This document shows positions 47,241 to 56,682 of a stretch of 64,000 nucleotides of DNA, one piece after another. The DNA is taken from the NCBI RefSeq assembly GCF_026540895.1, contig NZ_JALNUR010000007.1, forward strand, positions 1 to 64,000. Direction: 5' to 3'. Made by a program: the position numbers and the translations under genes. Each line of letters begins with the position of its first letter. The stretch's first letter is position 1. The notes beneath the pieces are model-generated. The model was not told the DNA's origin. It searched no databases and saw only the letters and a list, made by a program, of their open reading frames with translations. This DNA comes from Sphingomonas sp. GM_Shp_1. Lineage in GTDB: Bacteria; Pseudomonadota; Alphaproteobacteria; Sphingomonadales; Sphingomonadaceae.

Positions 47241-47984
47241 CTATCGCAGCGCGCGGGCGTACAAGGCCAATGTCCAGTTCATCGCCTGAAGGAAAAGCGC
47301 GGGATCGTATCGCGGCCCCTCGTCGCGCAGGAATGCGTGCTGGCCCGCCACTTCATGCCATTCATAGGAGGCGCCGACCTCTTCCAGCCGCGCGCGGATC
47401 GTCTCGCGCCCGGCATAGGGGACATGCGGGTCCTGTCGTCCCCAGACGAACATCGCCTCCGCCTTCAACTCGTCCATCCGTGCCAGGCTGTCGTCGCTGC
47501 GCCCCTCGCCCAGCGTGCCCGAATGGATGTCGGTGGCGTAGAAGCACGCCGCCGCCGATACGCGCGGGTCGAGCGCGGCGCGATAGGCGAGATGCCCGCC
47601 CAGGCACACGCCGAACGTCCCCAGCCGCCCGTTGCACGCCGGATGCGCCGCCAGCGCACCCAGTCCCGCCGCCGCATCCGCATCATAGGCCGCCACCGGC
47701 TTGGTGAATTTCAGGTCGTTGCCCCGGTCCGTCCCCGGCTTGTCATAAGCCAGCACCGTGCCCGCCGGCTCATATTCATGATAGACCTCGGGCACCGCGA
47801 CGACATAGCCCTGCCCCGCCAGCATCGCCGCCAGCCGCCGGATCGGCGCGGTCACCTGATAGATTTCGGAAAACAGCAGGATGCCCGGAAAGCGGCCCTC
47901 GATCGCGGGGCGGAACAGGTGCATGCGCATCGTGCCCGATCCGGGCACCTCGACATCCTGAAACTCGTCGCTGCGTATGATCAT
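47241..47984 (-). CDS. Dienelactone hydrolase-family protein
   Basis: Alpha/beta hydrolase (247 aa) with the catalytic Cys in FGVCLGGHLAYRAAL, the Asp in WGRQDPHVP and the His in AGQHAFL: the Cys-Asp-His triad is typical of dienelactone hydrolases rather than Ser esterases. The natural substrate is not known, as no chlorocatechol genes are near. AGGAAGG precedes the ATG. Divergent from the YjdF-like gene. Confidence 0.88.
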   Translation of the reverse strand: MIIRSDEFQDVEVPGSGTMRMHLFRPAIEGRFPGILLFSEIYQVTAPIRRLAAMLAGQGYVVAVPEVYHEYEPAGTVLAYDKPGTDRGNDLKFTKPVAAYDADAAAGLGALAAHPACNGRLGTFGVCLGGHLAYRAALDPRVSAAACFYATDIHSGTLGEGRSDDSLARMDELKAEAMFVWGRQDPHVPYAGRETIRARLEEVGASYEWHEVAGQHAFLRDEGPRYDPALFLQAMNWTLALYARALR

Positions 47985-48078
47985 GGCGGGCCTTCCTGTG
48001 CTGCGCGCCGTCCTTCGCATTCCGGCGCGGCGGCGGCAATCGGCTTGCGAGGGGGCGGGCCGTCGTTATCCTGGCGGT

Positions 48079-48696
48079 ATGGACCGGGGGACGAGACGAC
48101 TGGCGCTGTTGAGCGCGATCTGGATGGCCGGACTGGTCGTATCGGGCCTGCGCCCCTTCGACCGGGCGACCTGGTGGATGGAGGTCGCGCCGGTGCTGAT
48201 CCTGCTGCCATTGTTATGGGCGGCGCGGCGGCGCTTTCCGCTGACCGGGCTGGCGCTGTTGCTGATCGGGGCGCACGGGCTGATCCTGATGCTGGGCGGA
48301 GCATATAGCTATGCGCGGGTGCCCGCCGGATATTGGGTACAGGACTGGCTGCATCTGGCGCGCAACCCCTACGACCGACTGGGCCATTTCGCGCAAGGCT
48401 TCGTACCCGCCATCGTGTTTCGCGAAGCGCTGATCCGGCGCGGGGGGCTGGTCCGGGGAGGCTTGCTGACGGCCCTGGTCCTCGCCTGCTGCCTGGCGGT
48501 CAGCGCGACCTATGAGTTGATCGAATTCGGGGCCGCCATGGCACTGGGCCAGGGGGCGGACGAGTTTCTGGGGACGCAGGGCGATCCGTGGGACACGCAA
48601 TGGGACATGCTGATGTGCCTGATCGGGGCGGTGACGGCGGTGCTGACCCTGTCGCGGGTGCATGACCGGCAGATGGCGGGGATGGCGGCGAGGTAA
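48079..48696 (+). CDS. YjdF-like (DUF2238) membrane protein
   Basis: Small inner-membrane protein (205 aa) with about six helices and the family motifs NPYDRLGHFAQGFVPAIVFRE, ATYELIEF and the C-terminal QGDPWDTQWDM. Function is unknown in this family. The ATG at 48079 gives full family length; the frame is open upstream. Followed directly by a long inverted repeat. Confidence 0.82.
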   Translation: MDRGTRRLALLSAIWMAGLVVSGLRPFDRATWWMEVAPVLILLPLLWAARRRFPLTGLALLLIGAHGLILMLGGAYSYARVPAGYWVQDWLHLARNPYDRLGHFAQGFVPAIVFREALIRRGGLVRGGLLTALVLACCLAVSATYELIEFGAAMALGQGADEFLGTQGDPWDTQWDMLMCLIGAVTAVLTLSRVHDRQMAGMAAR

Positions 48697-48846
48697 GTTT
48701 CGCGCGGAGGCGCGGAGACGCGGAGGTGTCCCGCCCAGCCGCAGGCTGCCTCCATTCACCACAGACCGGCTTTGTCTTCCGATCGAGAGGATAAGAGACG
48801 GCGCGGCACGTCCAGACACCTCCGCGTCTCCGCGCCTCCGCGCGAA
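48697..48846. repeat. Long inverted repeat, GCGGAG family copy C
   Basis: Near-perfect arms of about 33 bases at both ends: left GTTTCGCGCGGAGGCGCGGA continuing to GGTGTC, right GACACC continuing to the complement of the left end. The inner part, about 80 bases, has GGGAGG-free unrelated sequence. Between two co-directional genes. Confidence 0.88.
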
Positions 48847-48995
48847 CAAAAGGGGTGATCGAAGGGCCGACCCATGGTAAAAGCCCCCAGCCCAGAATCG
48901 GGAGTTTTCGAGATGATCCAGCGGCACCGCTAAGGCGGCACAGGTTTCAACAAGGCGGCAAGATCCGCCCCCTGCCCTTCATTTCGAGAGAATTC

Positions 48996-49775
48996 ATGCC
49001 ACGTTTGCCAAACAAGACGTGCGTCGTCACCGGCGCCGCGCGCGGGATCGGCCATGCCATCGCCCGGCGCTTTCATCAGGAAGGCGCGACCGTCATCCTG
49101 ACCGACCGTGATCGACCAGCCGGACAGGCCGCCGCCGAAGCACTGGGCTGTCGTTTCGAGCTGCTCGACGTCGCCGAGGAAGCCGACTGGGCGCGGCTGG
49201 CGAAAGCCGTGCCGGTCGCCGATGTGGTCGTGAACAATGCCGGGATCACCGGCTTTGAAGACGGCTTCGTCCCCCATGATCCCGAACATGCCAGCTTGGC
49301 GGATTGGCGCGCGGTGCACCGGGTCAACCTCGACGGCACCTTCCTCGGCTGTCGCTATGCCATCGGCGCGATGAAGGCGGCGGGCACGGGCTCGATCATC
49401 AACATCTCGTCGCGCTCGGGGCTGGTCGGCATTCCGGGGGCGGCGGCCTATGCCTCGTCCAAGGCGGCGATCCGCAACCATAGCAAGACGGTCGCGCTCT
49501 ATGCCGCGCAACGGGGGTGGAAGATCCGCTGCAACTCCATCCACCCGGCGGCGATCCTGACCCCGATCTGGGAACCCATGCTGGGCGACGGCCCCGACCG
49601 CGTGGCGAAGATGGCCGCGCTGGTCGCCGACACGCCGCTCAAGCGCTTCGGCGAGCCGGACGAGGTCGCGGCCATCGCGGTCATGCTGGCCTCCGACGAG
49701 GCGACCTATGTGACGGGGTCGGAATTCACCATCGACGGCGGGCTGCTTGCCGGGTCGGCAGCGACACCGGGCTAA
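48996..49775 (+). CDS. SDR-family oxidoreductase
   Basis: Short-chain dehydrogenase/reductase (259 aa): NAD(P)-binding [18 protein letters not shown], the catalytic Ser in INISSRSG and the Tyr-x-x-x-Lys YASSKAA, and the C-terminal [12 protein letters not shown]. The ATG at 48996 has GAGAG upstream. The substrate is unknown. A threonine synthase-like gene follows after 40 bases in the same direction. Confidence 0.9.
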   Translation: MPRLPNKTCVVTGAARGIGHAIARRFHQEGATVILTDRDRPAGQAAAEALGCRFELLDVAEEADWARLAKAVPVADVVVNNAGITGFEDGFVPHDPEHASLADWRAVHRVNLDGTFLGCRYAIGAMKAAGTGSIINISSRSGLVGIPGAAAYASSKAAIRNHSKTVALYAAQRGWKIRCNSIHPAAILTPIWEPMLGDGPDRVAKMAALVADTPLKRFGEPDEVAAIAVMLASDEATYVTGSEFTIDGGLLAGSAATPG

Positions 49776-49815
49776 GCGTCTGGCGTCGGGCGGTTTCGGC
49801 CGATAGGCTGGGTCC

Positions 49816-51039
49816 ATGAATCGCAACCTGACCGAAGACCGCCCGACCTTCGTCACCCATCTGGAATGCTCGCTGACCGGCGAGCGGTACGAGGCGGACC
49901 AACTCCACGGCCTGTCGCGCGCGGGGCGGCCGCTGCTGGTCCGCTACGACCTGGAGGCGCTGGGCCAGGCGGTGTCACGCGAGACCATCGCCGCGCGTCA
50001 GACGGACCTGTGGCGCTGGCGCGAACTGCTGCCCGTGCGGCACACGAAGAGCATCGTGTCGCTGGGCGAGATCGAGACGCCGCTGATCCCGATTCCGCGC
50101 TCCGGCGGCGCATCGGTGCTGGTCAAGGACGAGGGGCGGCTGCCCACGGGCTCGTTCAAGGCGCGTGGGCTGGTCATGGCAGTGGCGATGGCGCGCGAAC
50201 TGGGCGTCACCCGCATCGCGATGCCGACCAACGGCAATGCGGGCGCGGCGCTGGCCGCCTATGCCGCGCGCTGCGGGATCGAGACGGTCATCCTCTGCCC
50301 GGAGGAGACTCCGGAAGTGAACGTCCGCGAGATCGCCGCGCAGGGTGCGCGCGTCTGGCGGGTCAATGGCCAGATCGACGAATGCGGCGCCATTGTCGGG
50401 CGCGGCGCGGCGGAGGGCCGCTGGTTCGACTTCTCGACGCTGAAGGAGCCCTATCGGATCGAGGGCAAGAAGACGATGGGGCTGGAACTGGCCGCGCAAC
50501 TGGGCTGGGAACTGCCCGATGCGATCTTCTACCCCACCGGCGGCGGCACCGGCCTGATCGGCATGTGGAAGGCATTCGACGAGATGGAGCGGCTCGGCTG
50601 GATCGGCTCCAAGCGCCCCCGCATGTATGCGGTGCAGGCGAGCGGCTGTGCCCCCATCGTCCGCGCCTATGAGGCGGGCGAGGAGCATGCCGAACGCTGG
50701 GAGGATGCCGCGACCGTGGCGGCGGGGATTCGGGTGCCCAAGGCGGTAGGCGACTTCCTGATCCTGCGCGCGGTGCGGGAGTCGGGGGGTGCGGCGCTGG
50801 CGGTGGGCGATCCCGCCATCCTGAAGGCGGTGGACGATTGCGCCCGGCGCGACGGGTTGCTGCTGTGCCCCGAGGGCGGGGCGACGCTGGCGGCGTATAA
50901 CCAGGCCGTGCGCGACAATCTGGTCGATGAGGAGGAGCGGGTGGTGCTGTTCAACTGCGCCACCGGGCTGAAATATCCGATGCCGGAAGCGGGGCAGTGG
51001 CTGGACAAGGACGGGGCGGTCGATCTGGCGGCGCTGTAA
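49816..51039 (+). CDS. Threonine synthase
   Basis: PLP-dependent fold-type II enzyme (407 aa). The Schiff-base Lys is in DEGRLPTGSFKARG, the phosphate loop in GGGTGLIG, and the N terminus has the threonine synthase-type HLECSLTGERYEAD with a Cys. It probably makes threonine from phosphohomoserine; a related lyase/dehydratase of fold type II is the alternative. A large inverted repeat begins inside its stop codon. Confidence 0.85.
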   Translation: MNRNLTEDRPTFVTHLECSLTGERYEADQLHGLSRAGRPLLVRYDLEALGQAVSRETIAARQTDLWRWRELLPVRHTKSIVSLGEIETPLIPIPRSGGASVLVKDEGRLPTGSFKARGLVMAVAMARELGVTRIAMPTNGNAGAALAAYAARCGIETVILCPEETPEVNVREIAAQGARVWRVNGQIDECGAIVGRGAAEGRWFDFSTLKEPYRIEGKKTMGLELAAQLGWELPDAIFYPTGGGTGLIGMWKAFDEMERLGWIGSKRPRMYAVQASGCAPIVRAYEAGEEHAERWEDAATVAAGIRVPKAVGDFLILRAVRESGGAALAVGDPAILKAVDDCARRDGLLLCPEGGATLAAYNQAVRDNLVDEEERVVLFNCATGLKYPMPEAGQWLDKDGAVDLAAL

Positions 51040-51135
51040 GCCCCACCGCCGTTCAGCCTGAGCGAAGTCGAAGGCCAAGGGGAAAGCGTCCCGCGTGCAC
51101 TTCGACTTCGCTCAGTGCGAACGGCGGTGGGGCTT
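51038..51135. terminator. Long inverted repeat as bidirectional terminator
   Basis: Arms of about 36 bases (AAGCCCCACCGCCGTTC outer, TGAGCGAAGTCGAAG inner with complementary TTCGACTTCGCTCA) exactly fill the gap between the stops of two convergent genes at 51039 and 51135. Perhaps also a member of the widespread TTCGACTTCGCTCA repeat family. Confidence 0.75.
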
Positions 51136-52388
51136 CACCCGATCGCCAACCGCATCCCCAGCGCCGCCAGCAACGCCAGCGGCATCGCCACCGCCCCCAC
51201 CTTCAGGAAAGCGAGGAAACTCACATCCTCCCCCTCGCGCCGGATCGCCTGGAGCCACAATATCGTCGCCAGCGATCCCGTCACCGACAGGTTGGGGCCC
51301 AGGTCCACCCCGATCAACAGGGCACCGGTGACGATCTGCGGCGGCTGCGCCTGCGCAATCGCGCTGCTGGCGATCAGCCCGGCGGGCAGATTGTTCATCG
51401 CGTTGCTGACAAAGGCGAGCAATGTCCCCGACACCGCCGCCGCGCGGGTCGGATCGGTCAACATCTCCCGCAGCCCCCGCGCCACCCAGGCGATCACCCC
51501 GGTGCGGTCCAGCGCCTCGACCAGTACGAACAGCCCCGCGACCAGCGGTAGCACCCCCCAGGACACATGCCGCGCGAGCCCGAGCGGCGAACGCCCCGCC
51601 AGCAGCGACACGATCACCGCCGTCGCGATTCCCGCCAGCGCGGTCGGCAGGCCCAGCTCGGCGTCGAGCGCCGACACGACAAGGAGCAGCAACGCGGTCA
51701 GCACGATCCCCGCGATCGCCAGCTTGCCGCCGGTGGTGAGCGTGTCGCGGACCACATCGGCCTCGCACGTCCCCGCGATCCGCTCACGCTCGGTGAAACG
51801 CAGCACGGCATAGGTCACCGCGATCGACGCGATGGAGGGTAGCGCAAAGGCCTTCATCCATGCGCCCAATGGCGGCATAAGCCCGCCGTACAGGACCAGG
51901 TTCGCCGGATTGGAAATGGGCAGCACGAAGCTCGCCGCATTGGCGATCAGCGCACAGGCGAAGAGCAGGGGCAGCGGATCGGCCTTGGCCTTTTTCGCCG
52001 CGACGAACACGGCGGGGGTCAGCACCACGGCGGTCGCGTCGTTGGACATGAAGGCCGTGACGATCACGCCGGTCGCATAGACCAGCGCGAACAGCCGGGC
52101 CCGCGACCGCCCCGCCATGTTGACGGCGGTGGCGGCGATCCAGTCGAACGCGCCATGCTCGCGCGCGGTCTCGCTCAGCAACATCATGCCGATCAGGAAG
52201 AGATAGACGTCGAGCCCCTTGCCGACCGCCTGCCCGGCCTCTTGCCAGGGCATCAGGCCGAGGACGATCAGCACCACCGCCCCCGCCATCGCCCAGATCC
52301 ATTCGGGCCAGCGCATCGGCCGCGCGATGACGCCCGCCGTGGACAGCCCCGCAATCGCCCAGGTCGTGCCCGTTGCCAGCGTCACCAT
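51135..52388 (-). CDS. ArsB/SLC13-type anion permease
   Basis: Inner-membrane transporter (417 aa) with about eleven helices of the ArsB/NhaD (ion transporter) superfamily. Typical motifs are GFIGMMLLSE-like (YLFLIGMMLLSETA), the FMSNDATAVVLTPAV and PISNPANLVL, and VSNAMNNLPAGLI, two of them forming the usual pseudo-symmetrical re-entrant elements. It may extrude arsenite/antimonite or import dicarboxylates; no ars regulator or reductase is near, so the substrate is open. Confidence 0.82.
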   Translation of the reverse strand: MVTLATGTTWAIAGLSTAGVIARPMRWPEWIWAMAGAVVLIVLGLMPWQEAGQAVGKGLDVYLFLIGMMLLSETAREHGAFDWIAATAVNMAGRSRARLFALVYATGVIVTAFMSNDATAVVLTPAVFVAAKKAKADPLPLLFACALIANAASFVLPISNPANLVLYGGLMPPLGAWMKAFALPSIASIAVTYAVLRFTERERIAGTCEADVVRDTLTTGGKLAIAGIVLTALLLLVVSALDAELGLPTALAGIATAVIVSLLAGRSPLGLARHVSWGVLPLVAGLFVLVEALDRTGVIAWVARGLREMLTDPTRAAAVSGTLLAFVSNAMNNLPAGLIASSAIAQAQPPQIVTGALLIGVDLGPNLSVTGSLATILWLQAIRREGEDVSFLAFLKVGAVAMPLALLAALGMRLAIG

Positions 52389-52575
52389 CGGCTCTCATTC
52401 CCCTGAGGGCCGCACCGGCCCCGTCATGGGCCGCCCGATAGGCGAGAGGCGCAAGCCGTGGCAATGGCCACTCCCATCCCGTCCCAACCGACCTCGGCTT
52501 TCGCCGGGGTGGAGCATGAGGGGGCGTGAAAGGCCGACTTTCGCTACGCCCCCAACAGGGGAGGACCTTACCCGA

Positions 52576-54717
52576 TCAAAACGCCTTGGACAGGCCGACG
52601 AAAAAGCCGCGACGCGGCCCGAATTGCGGCGCGCCGACACCCACGCCGGTTCCGTCGCGAATCTCGTATTTGTGGTCGAGCAGGTTGATCACGTCGAAAC
52701 GGATATCGAGGTTCGGCCCCGCCAGATGCTGGCTCGCGGTCAGGTTGAACTGCGCATAGGGCGACAGCTTCGCGCCGTTGGGGATGGAATTGACGTCGTC
52801 GTCCCGCCGCAGGCCCGAGCCATAGATCATGCTGCCACCCAGCTTGGTGCCTTGCGCAAAGGCATAGGACACACCCGCCGAGCCGGTGAATGTCTGGTCG
52901 TGGTCCAGATAGATGTATCGCCCCGCGATATAGGCGAGGTCGTCGGGCGAGAAGCTGAACTGGCTGGAGACGATGTTGCGCCCCTTGGCCTTGGCCGCCG
53001 CGAAATTGGCATAGGCGAGCAGGCCGCCGCGCGCATAGCTCATATTCGCCTCGATCCCGCCGATCCGCCCCTGCCGGTAATTGAACGGGGTCAGGATGAT
53101 CGGCGCGCCGAACTGTCCCTCGTCGATCAAATTCTTCGAGATGCGGTAATAGGCGTCGATGCCATAGGTGAAATAGCGGCTGAGCTTCGCCTGGAAACCG
53201 GCGTCGAAATAATCCTGCCGCTCGGCAAAGGGCACGTCGTTGAGCGGATCGGCGGGATAGGCGCTGGTGCCGACGAACTTGGCGATGCTGGTGCTCGCGA
53301 CCAGTTCGAAGGGCGGCGGCACGAAATAGCGCGAATAGCCCGCGTGCAGCGTGTACACATCGTCCGGCTGCCAGACGAGGTTGACGCGCGGCGACAACTG
53401 CCCCTCGCGCCGATAGCCGTTATAGAGATCGTAGCGCGCGCCATAGTTGAGCGTCAGCCGAGGCAGCAGCTTCCATTCGTCCTGAAGATAGGCGCTGAAG
53501 CTGGTCGCGGTCTTGCCGCCATTGTCGACGATCGCGATCGGCTCGCCCGCCTGGTTGCCGTTCGCATCAACCGGGAAGACGCTGGTCGTGGTATCGCTGG
53601 TCGACCGATCGCGCGTCACCAGCAACCCGCCGCGCAGCGTATGGGCGGCGCCGACATGATAGACCGCATCGACCTGTCCGCCGATCGCGAAGTCCTGTTT
53701 GTACGCCTGTTGCGCCTGCCCGTTGTAGAGCAGTTCGCCCAGCACGTCGGGGCGATAGCGTAGCGAGGAATAGCGCGCGAACAGCGACGCCTGCACGGTC
53801 AGCGGCTCGGCATCGTGGAGGAAGGCGAGTTGGCCGAAGCCGGTCTTCTCCAACTGCGTCTCGTTCAGCGTCTCGCTGGGAAAGGCGCTCTGCCCGCCGA
53901 CCGTCCAGTTACCGCCCGGCTGTTGCCCGACCGGGTTGGGGATCTGGAACCACTGGTTGGAATAACCGCCGACGAACGACACCCGGTTCTGATCGTCCAG
54001 GATATGGTCGATATAGGTGAAGGCCTGATACTGGTCGGTATCGTCATGCACCGGGTTGGAGCGGCCATCGACGCTCTCGATCCCCAGCCCGCTATGCCGG
54101 TAATCGCCCGACACGAAGTAATTGGTGCTGCCCGACGAGCCGCCATAGGTCAGGCTCGGCTGGATGGTGTCGTGACTGCCGCCATAGATGGACGCGGTGC
54201 CGCCATTGTCGAACAGCCCGCTCTTGGTGGTGATGTCGATCACGCCCGCGGTGCGCAGGCCATATTGGGCGGGCAGCGCGCCGGTCAGGATGTTGACCTT
54301 GTCGACCAGGCGCGGCGACAGGGTCTGGCCGAACACCGCCAGCCCCTCGGGCAGGATGGTGCCGTTGATGCGATATTGCAGGCCGTTATGGTCGTCGCGG
54401 ACATGGAACTGGCCGAAGCCGTCCTGCACCACGCCGGGCGCTTGCAGCAGGATCTGGTTGAACTGCTGGTTCTCGCCGCCGGGCAGCGCCTTGATGGTGT
54501 CGCTGGTGATCTCGTAATTCGACGCGCCCAGGCTCGGCTGGATATGCGCGCGGGCATTGTCGAGCCGCTTGGCGGTGACGACGATATCGCTGGTGTCGCC
54601 GCTCGCCTGCGTCTGGTCGGTATCGGGCGTGGGGACGCCACGCGTCTGGGCGAGCGCCGGAAGGGCTATTGCGGACGAGGCGACACAGCAGAGCAGGGCA
54701 TAAAGACGCATGGACAT
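52576..54717 (-). CDS. TonB-dependent outer-membrane receptor
   Basis: Outer-membrane TonB receptor (713 aa). The signal peptide (CVASSAIALPALAQT) is followed by TonB-box-like SDIVVTAKRL, the plug with APGVVQDGFGQFHVRDDHNG, and a barrel ending in an aromatic (FFVGLSKAF). The carboxyl FVGLSKAF fits BAM signals. The substrate is unknown; the plug sequence does not match classical siderophore receptors closely. ATG at 54717 or 54711. The small DNA-binding-like gene starting at 54882 is divergent, so a promoter region lies between. Confidence 0.88.
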   Translation of the reverse strand: MSMRLYALLCCVASSAIALPALAQTRGVPTPDTDQTQASGDTSDIVVTAKRLDNARAHIQPSLGASNYEITSDTIKALPGGENQQFNQILLQAPGVVQDGFGQFHVRDDHNGLQYRINGTILPEGLAVFGQTLSPRLVDKVNILTGALPAQYGLRTAGVIDITTKSGLFDNGGTASIYGGSHDTIQPSLTYGGSSGSTNYFVSGDYRHSGLGIESVDGRSNPVHDDTDQYQAFTYIDHILDDQNRVSFVGGYSNQWFQIPNPVGQQPGGNWTVGGQSAFPSETLNETQLEKTGFGQLAFLHDAEPLTVQASLFARYSSLRYRPDVLGELLYNGQAQQAYKQDFAIGGQVDAVYHVGAAHTLRGGLLVTRDRSTSDTTTSVFPVDANGNQAGEPIAIVDNGGKTATSFSAYLQDEWKLLPRLTLNYGARYDLYNGYRREGQLSPRVNLVWQPDDVYTLHAGYSRYFVPPPFELVASTSIAKFVGTSAYPADPLNDVPFAERQDYFDAGFQAKLSRYFTYGIDAYYRISKNLIDEGQFGAPIILTPFNYRQGRIGGIEANMSYARGGLLAYANFAAAKAKGRNIVSSQFSFSPDDLAYIAGRYIYLDHDQTFTGSAGVSYAFAQGTKLGGSMIYGSGLRRDDDVNSIPNGAKLSPYAQFNLTASQHLAGPNLDIRFDVINLLDHKYEIRDGTGVGVGAPQFGPRRGFFVGLSKAF

Positions 54718-54881
54718 ACTCGCATGATATATAGTCTCCCGGTGACGCCCTGCTTCGCTGCACCGCGATACGAAGGCAAGCGGAGTCGCTCCGCATGACG
54801 CATTTGTAAGCGAGTCATCATGCGCCGCTCGGGCCTCCATGGGTCATGGTAAGCGGGGCGGCATCGGCCTATATCAGCGAC

Positions 54882-55061
54882 ATGGCCGAACGTTTTGAAA
54901 GACACCGCCAGCCCTGGCGGACCGACGAAATTCAGAAACTCCATACGCTTGCCAAGAAGGGCATGGCGCTGAAGGCGATCGCCAAGGCGCTGACCCGCAG
55001 CGAGGAGTCGGTGAAGGCGCGCGCGAAGGAAGACGGGCTGTCGATCGCCAAGCTGCACTGA
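54882..55061 (+). CDS. Small SANT/Myb-like helix-turn-helix protein
   Basis: A 59-aa basic protein, WRTDEIQKLHTLAKKGMALKAIAKALTRSEESVKARAKEDGL, with the pattern of a SANT/Myb-like or sigma-region-4-like helix-turn-helix: W...E...L..L...G.....IA..L.RS..SV. Small proteins of this kind are common in sphingomonads but not characterised. It is divergent from the TonB receptor. The ATG at 54882 is preferred over 54846, which would add an unrelated N terminus. Confidence 0.72.
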   Translation: MAERFERHRQPWRTDEIQKLHTLAKKGMALKAIAKALTRSEESVKARAKEDGLSIAKLH

Positions 55062-55114
55062 AGGCACGTTTGCGAGCGCGCTGTGGGCGCGCGCCGAACG
55101 GCCTCCCGGCGGCG

Positions 55115-55465
55115 TCAGCGGATGATGCGGCCGATCCGCACCAGCACCCCGCTGGGGTCGCTCACCGCGAATTCATAGGTGCCCCAGGGTTTGGCGTGGG
55201 GGGCATCCCGCTCGATGATCCGATCGCGCACCCGGTCGGCGACCGCATCGACATCCTCGACATAGAGATAGAGGCCGAAGGGGTTGTCCTCCACCCGTGG
55301 CGGCCAGCCCGGCATGTGGTTCAGATGCAGGTGCCAGCCCTGCCCGTCCTCCAGGATGCGATAGCTGCCGAAATCAGCCGCCACCTCGAACCCCAGCAGC
55401 CGGTAAAAGGCGGTGCTGGCATCCAGATCGTCGGCGGGGACGATGGCGACGACATGGTGGTTCAT
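55115..55465 (-). CDS. VOC-superfamily (glyoxalase-like) protein
   Basis: A 116-aa vicinal-oxygen-chelate fold protein with VVAIVPADDLDASTAFYRLLGFEV at the N terminus and a second half ending FAVSDPSGVLVRIG. Candidate metal ligands are His, Glu and others, so its type (isomerase, dioxygenase or bleomycin-resistance-like) is open. AGGGAG lies eight bases before the ATG at 55465; an ATG at 55486 is possible. Linked to the Tat-type oxidoreductase upstream with a 29-base gap. Confidence 0.8.
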   Translation of the reverse strand: MNHHVVAIVPADDLDASTAFYRLLGFEVAADFGSYRILEDGQGWHLHLNHMPGWPPRVEDNPFGLYLYVEDVDAVADRVRDRIIERDAPHAKPWGTYEFAVSDPSGVLVRIGRIIR

Positions 55466-55494
55466 CGGGGCGCTCCCTGGAGGCATGACCGGGA

Positions 55495-56586
55495 TCAGGC
55501 GATGGCGATCCGTCGCCCCTCGCGCGCGGAGCGGTAGATCGCCTCGATCACCTTCATGTCCGCCAGCCCTTCCTCGCCCGCCACCAGGGGCTTGGTGTCG
55601 TTCAGGATGCACTCGGCCAGGTGGTCGAGCTGCCCGGCATGCTGGCCCTTGCCCGCCGGGACCTGTCGCTCCTCGGTACGACCGTCGCGATGGATCCACA
55701 TCTTCTGCCCCTCGTAAGATGTGGCGGGCTCCAGTTCGATCCAGCCCTCGGTCCCGGTCACGCGGTACATATTGTGGTTGGAGCTGTAGCTCGACACGCA
55801 GGTTGTCTCGATCCCCGAGGGGAAGCGCAACAGGAAGCTGATCCGGTCCTCGACGGTGCGGAAGCGCGGGTCGTTGCGGTCGGTCGCCTCGATCGCGCTG
55901 ACCTCGACCGGTTCCTCGCCGGTCAGATAGCGGACGGCGTTGAGGCTGTAGATGCCGATATCCATCAGCGACCCGCCGCCCGACAGCGCCCGGTCGAGCC
56001 GCCACTGGTTGGGCCGCGCGTTGAAGCCGTGGTCGGCGGTGATGATCCGCGTCGGCCCGACGAAACCCTTCTGCGCCAGATCGATCGCCAGCCGGTTGTG
56101 CGGCTCGAACCGCGAGCGATAGCCGATCATCAGCTTGCGCCCCGCCTTGCGGCACGCCTCGATCATCGTGCGGCACTCGGCGACCGACACCGCCATCGGC
56201 TTTTCGCACATCACATGCTTGCCCGCCTGCGCCGCGCGCACCGTATATTCGGCGTGCAGGGAATTGGGCAGGATCACATAGACGACGTCGATATCCGGAT
56301 TGTCGCGGATGCGGTCGAACGTCTGATAGCTGTAGCGATGGCTTTCGGGGATGCCGTATTTCTCGCCGAAGCGCTTCAGCTTCTCGGGCGTGCCGCTGAC
56401 CAGCGCGACCAGCCGCGACTGATCGCATTCCGCGAACTTGGACATGATCAGTTCGGCATAGCTGCCCAACCCGACGACCGCATAACCGATCTTGCGCCCG
56501 CGCGGCGCGGCACAGGCATTGCCCGCCGCCAAGGCGAGCCCCGCTCCCAACCCCGCGATGATGGTCCGACGATCGGCGTTGCGCAT
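55495..56586 (-). CDS. Tat-exported Gfo/Idh/MocA oxidoreductase
   Basis: NAD(P)-dependent sugar-type oxidoreductase (363 aa). The N terminus has a twin-arginine signal (NADRRTIIAGLGAGLALAAG), then the Rossmann motif YAVVGLGSYAEL, the EKPMAVSVAE motif and MDIGIYSLNAVRYL of the Gfo/Idh/MocA family. The signal peptide suggests a periplasmic enzyme with a tightly bound cofactor, like glucose-fructose oxidoreductase of Zymomonas. GGGAG precedes the ATG. Confidence 0.87.
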   Translation of the reverse strand: MRNADRRTIIAGLGAGLALAAGNACAAPRGRKIGYAVVGLGSYAELIMSKFAECDQSRLVALVSGTPEKLKRFGEKYGIPESHRYSYQTFDRIRDNPDIDVVYVILPNSLHAEYTVRAAQAGKHVMCEKPMAVSVAECRTMIEACRKAGRKLMIGYRSRFEPHNRLAIDLAQKGFVGPTRIITADHGFNARPNQWRLDRALSGGGSLMDIGIYSLNAVRYLTGEEPVEVSAIEATDRNDPRFRTVEDRISFLLRFPSGIETTCVSSYSSNHNMYRVTGTEGWIELEPATSYEGQKMWIHRDGRTEERQVPAGKGQHAGQLDHLAECILNDTKPLVAGEEGLADMKVIEAIYRSAREGRRIAIA

Positions 56587-56682
56587 GGTCTTCTCCCTTG
56601 ATCCGGCCAGGCGATGTCGTCCCGCCATTTCATGAAGTTATCATGCGCCGCCACGGGGCACCACCATCATAGACCAAAGTCG

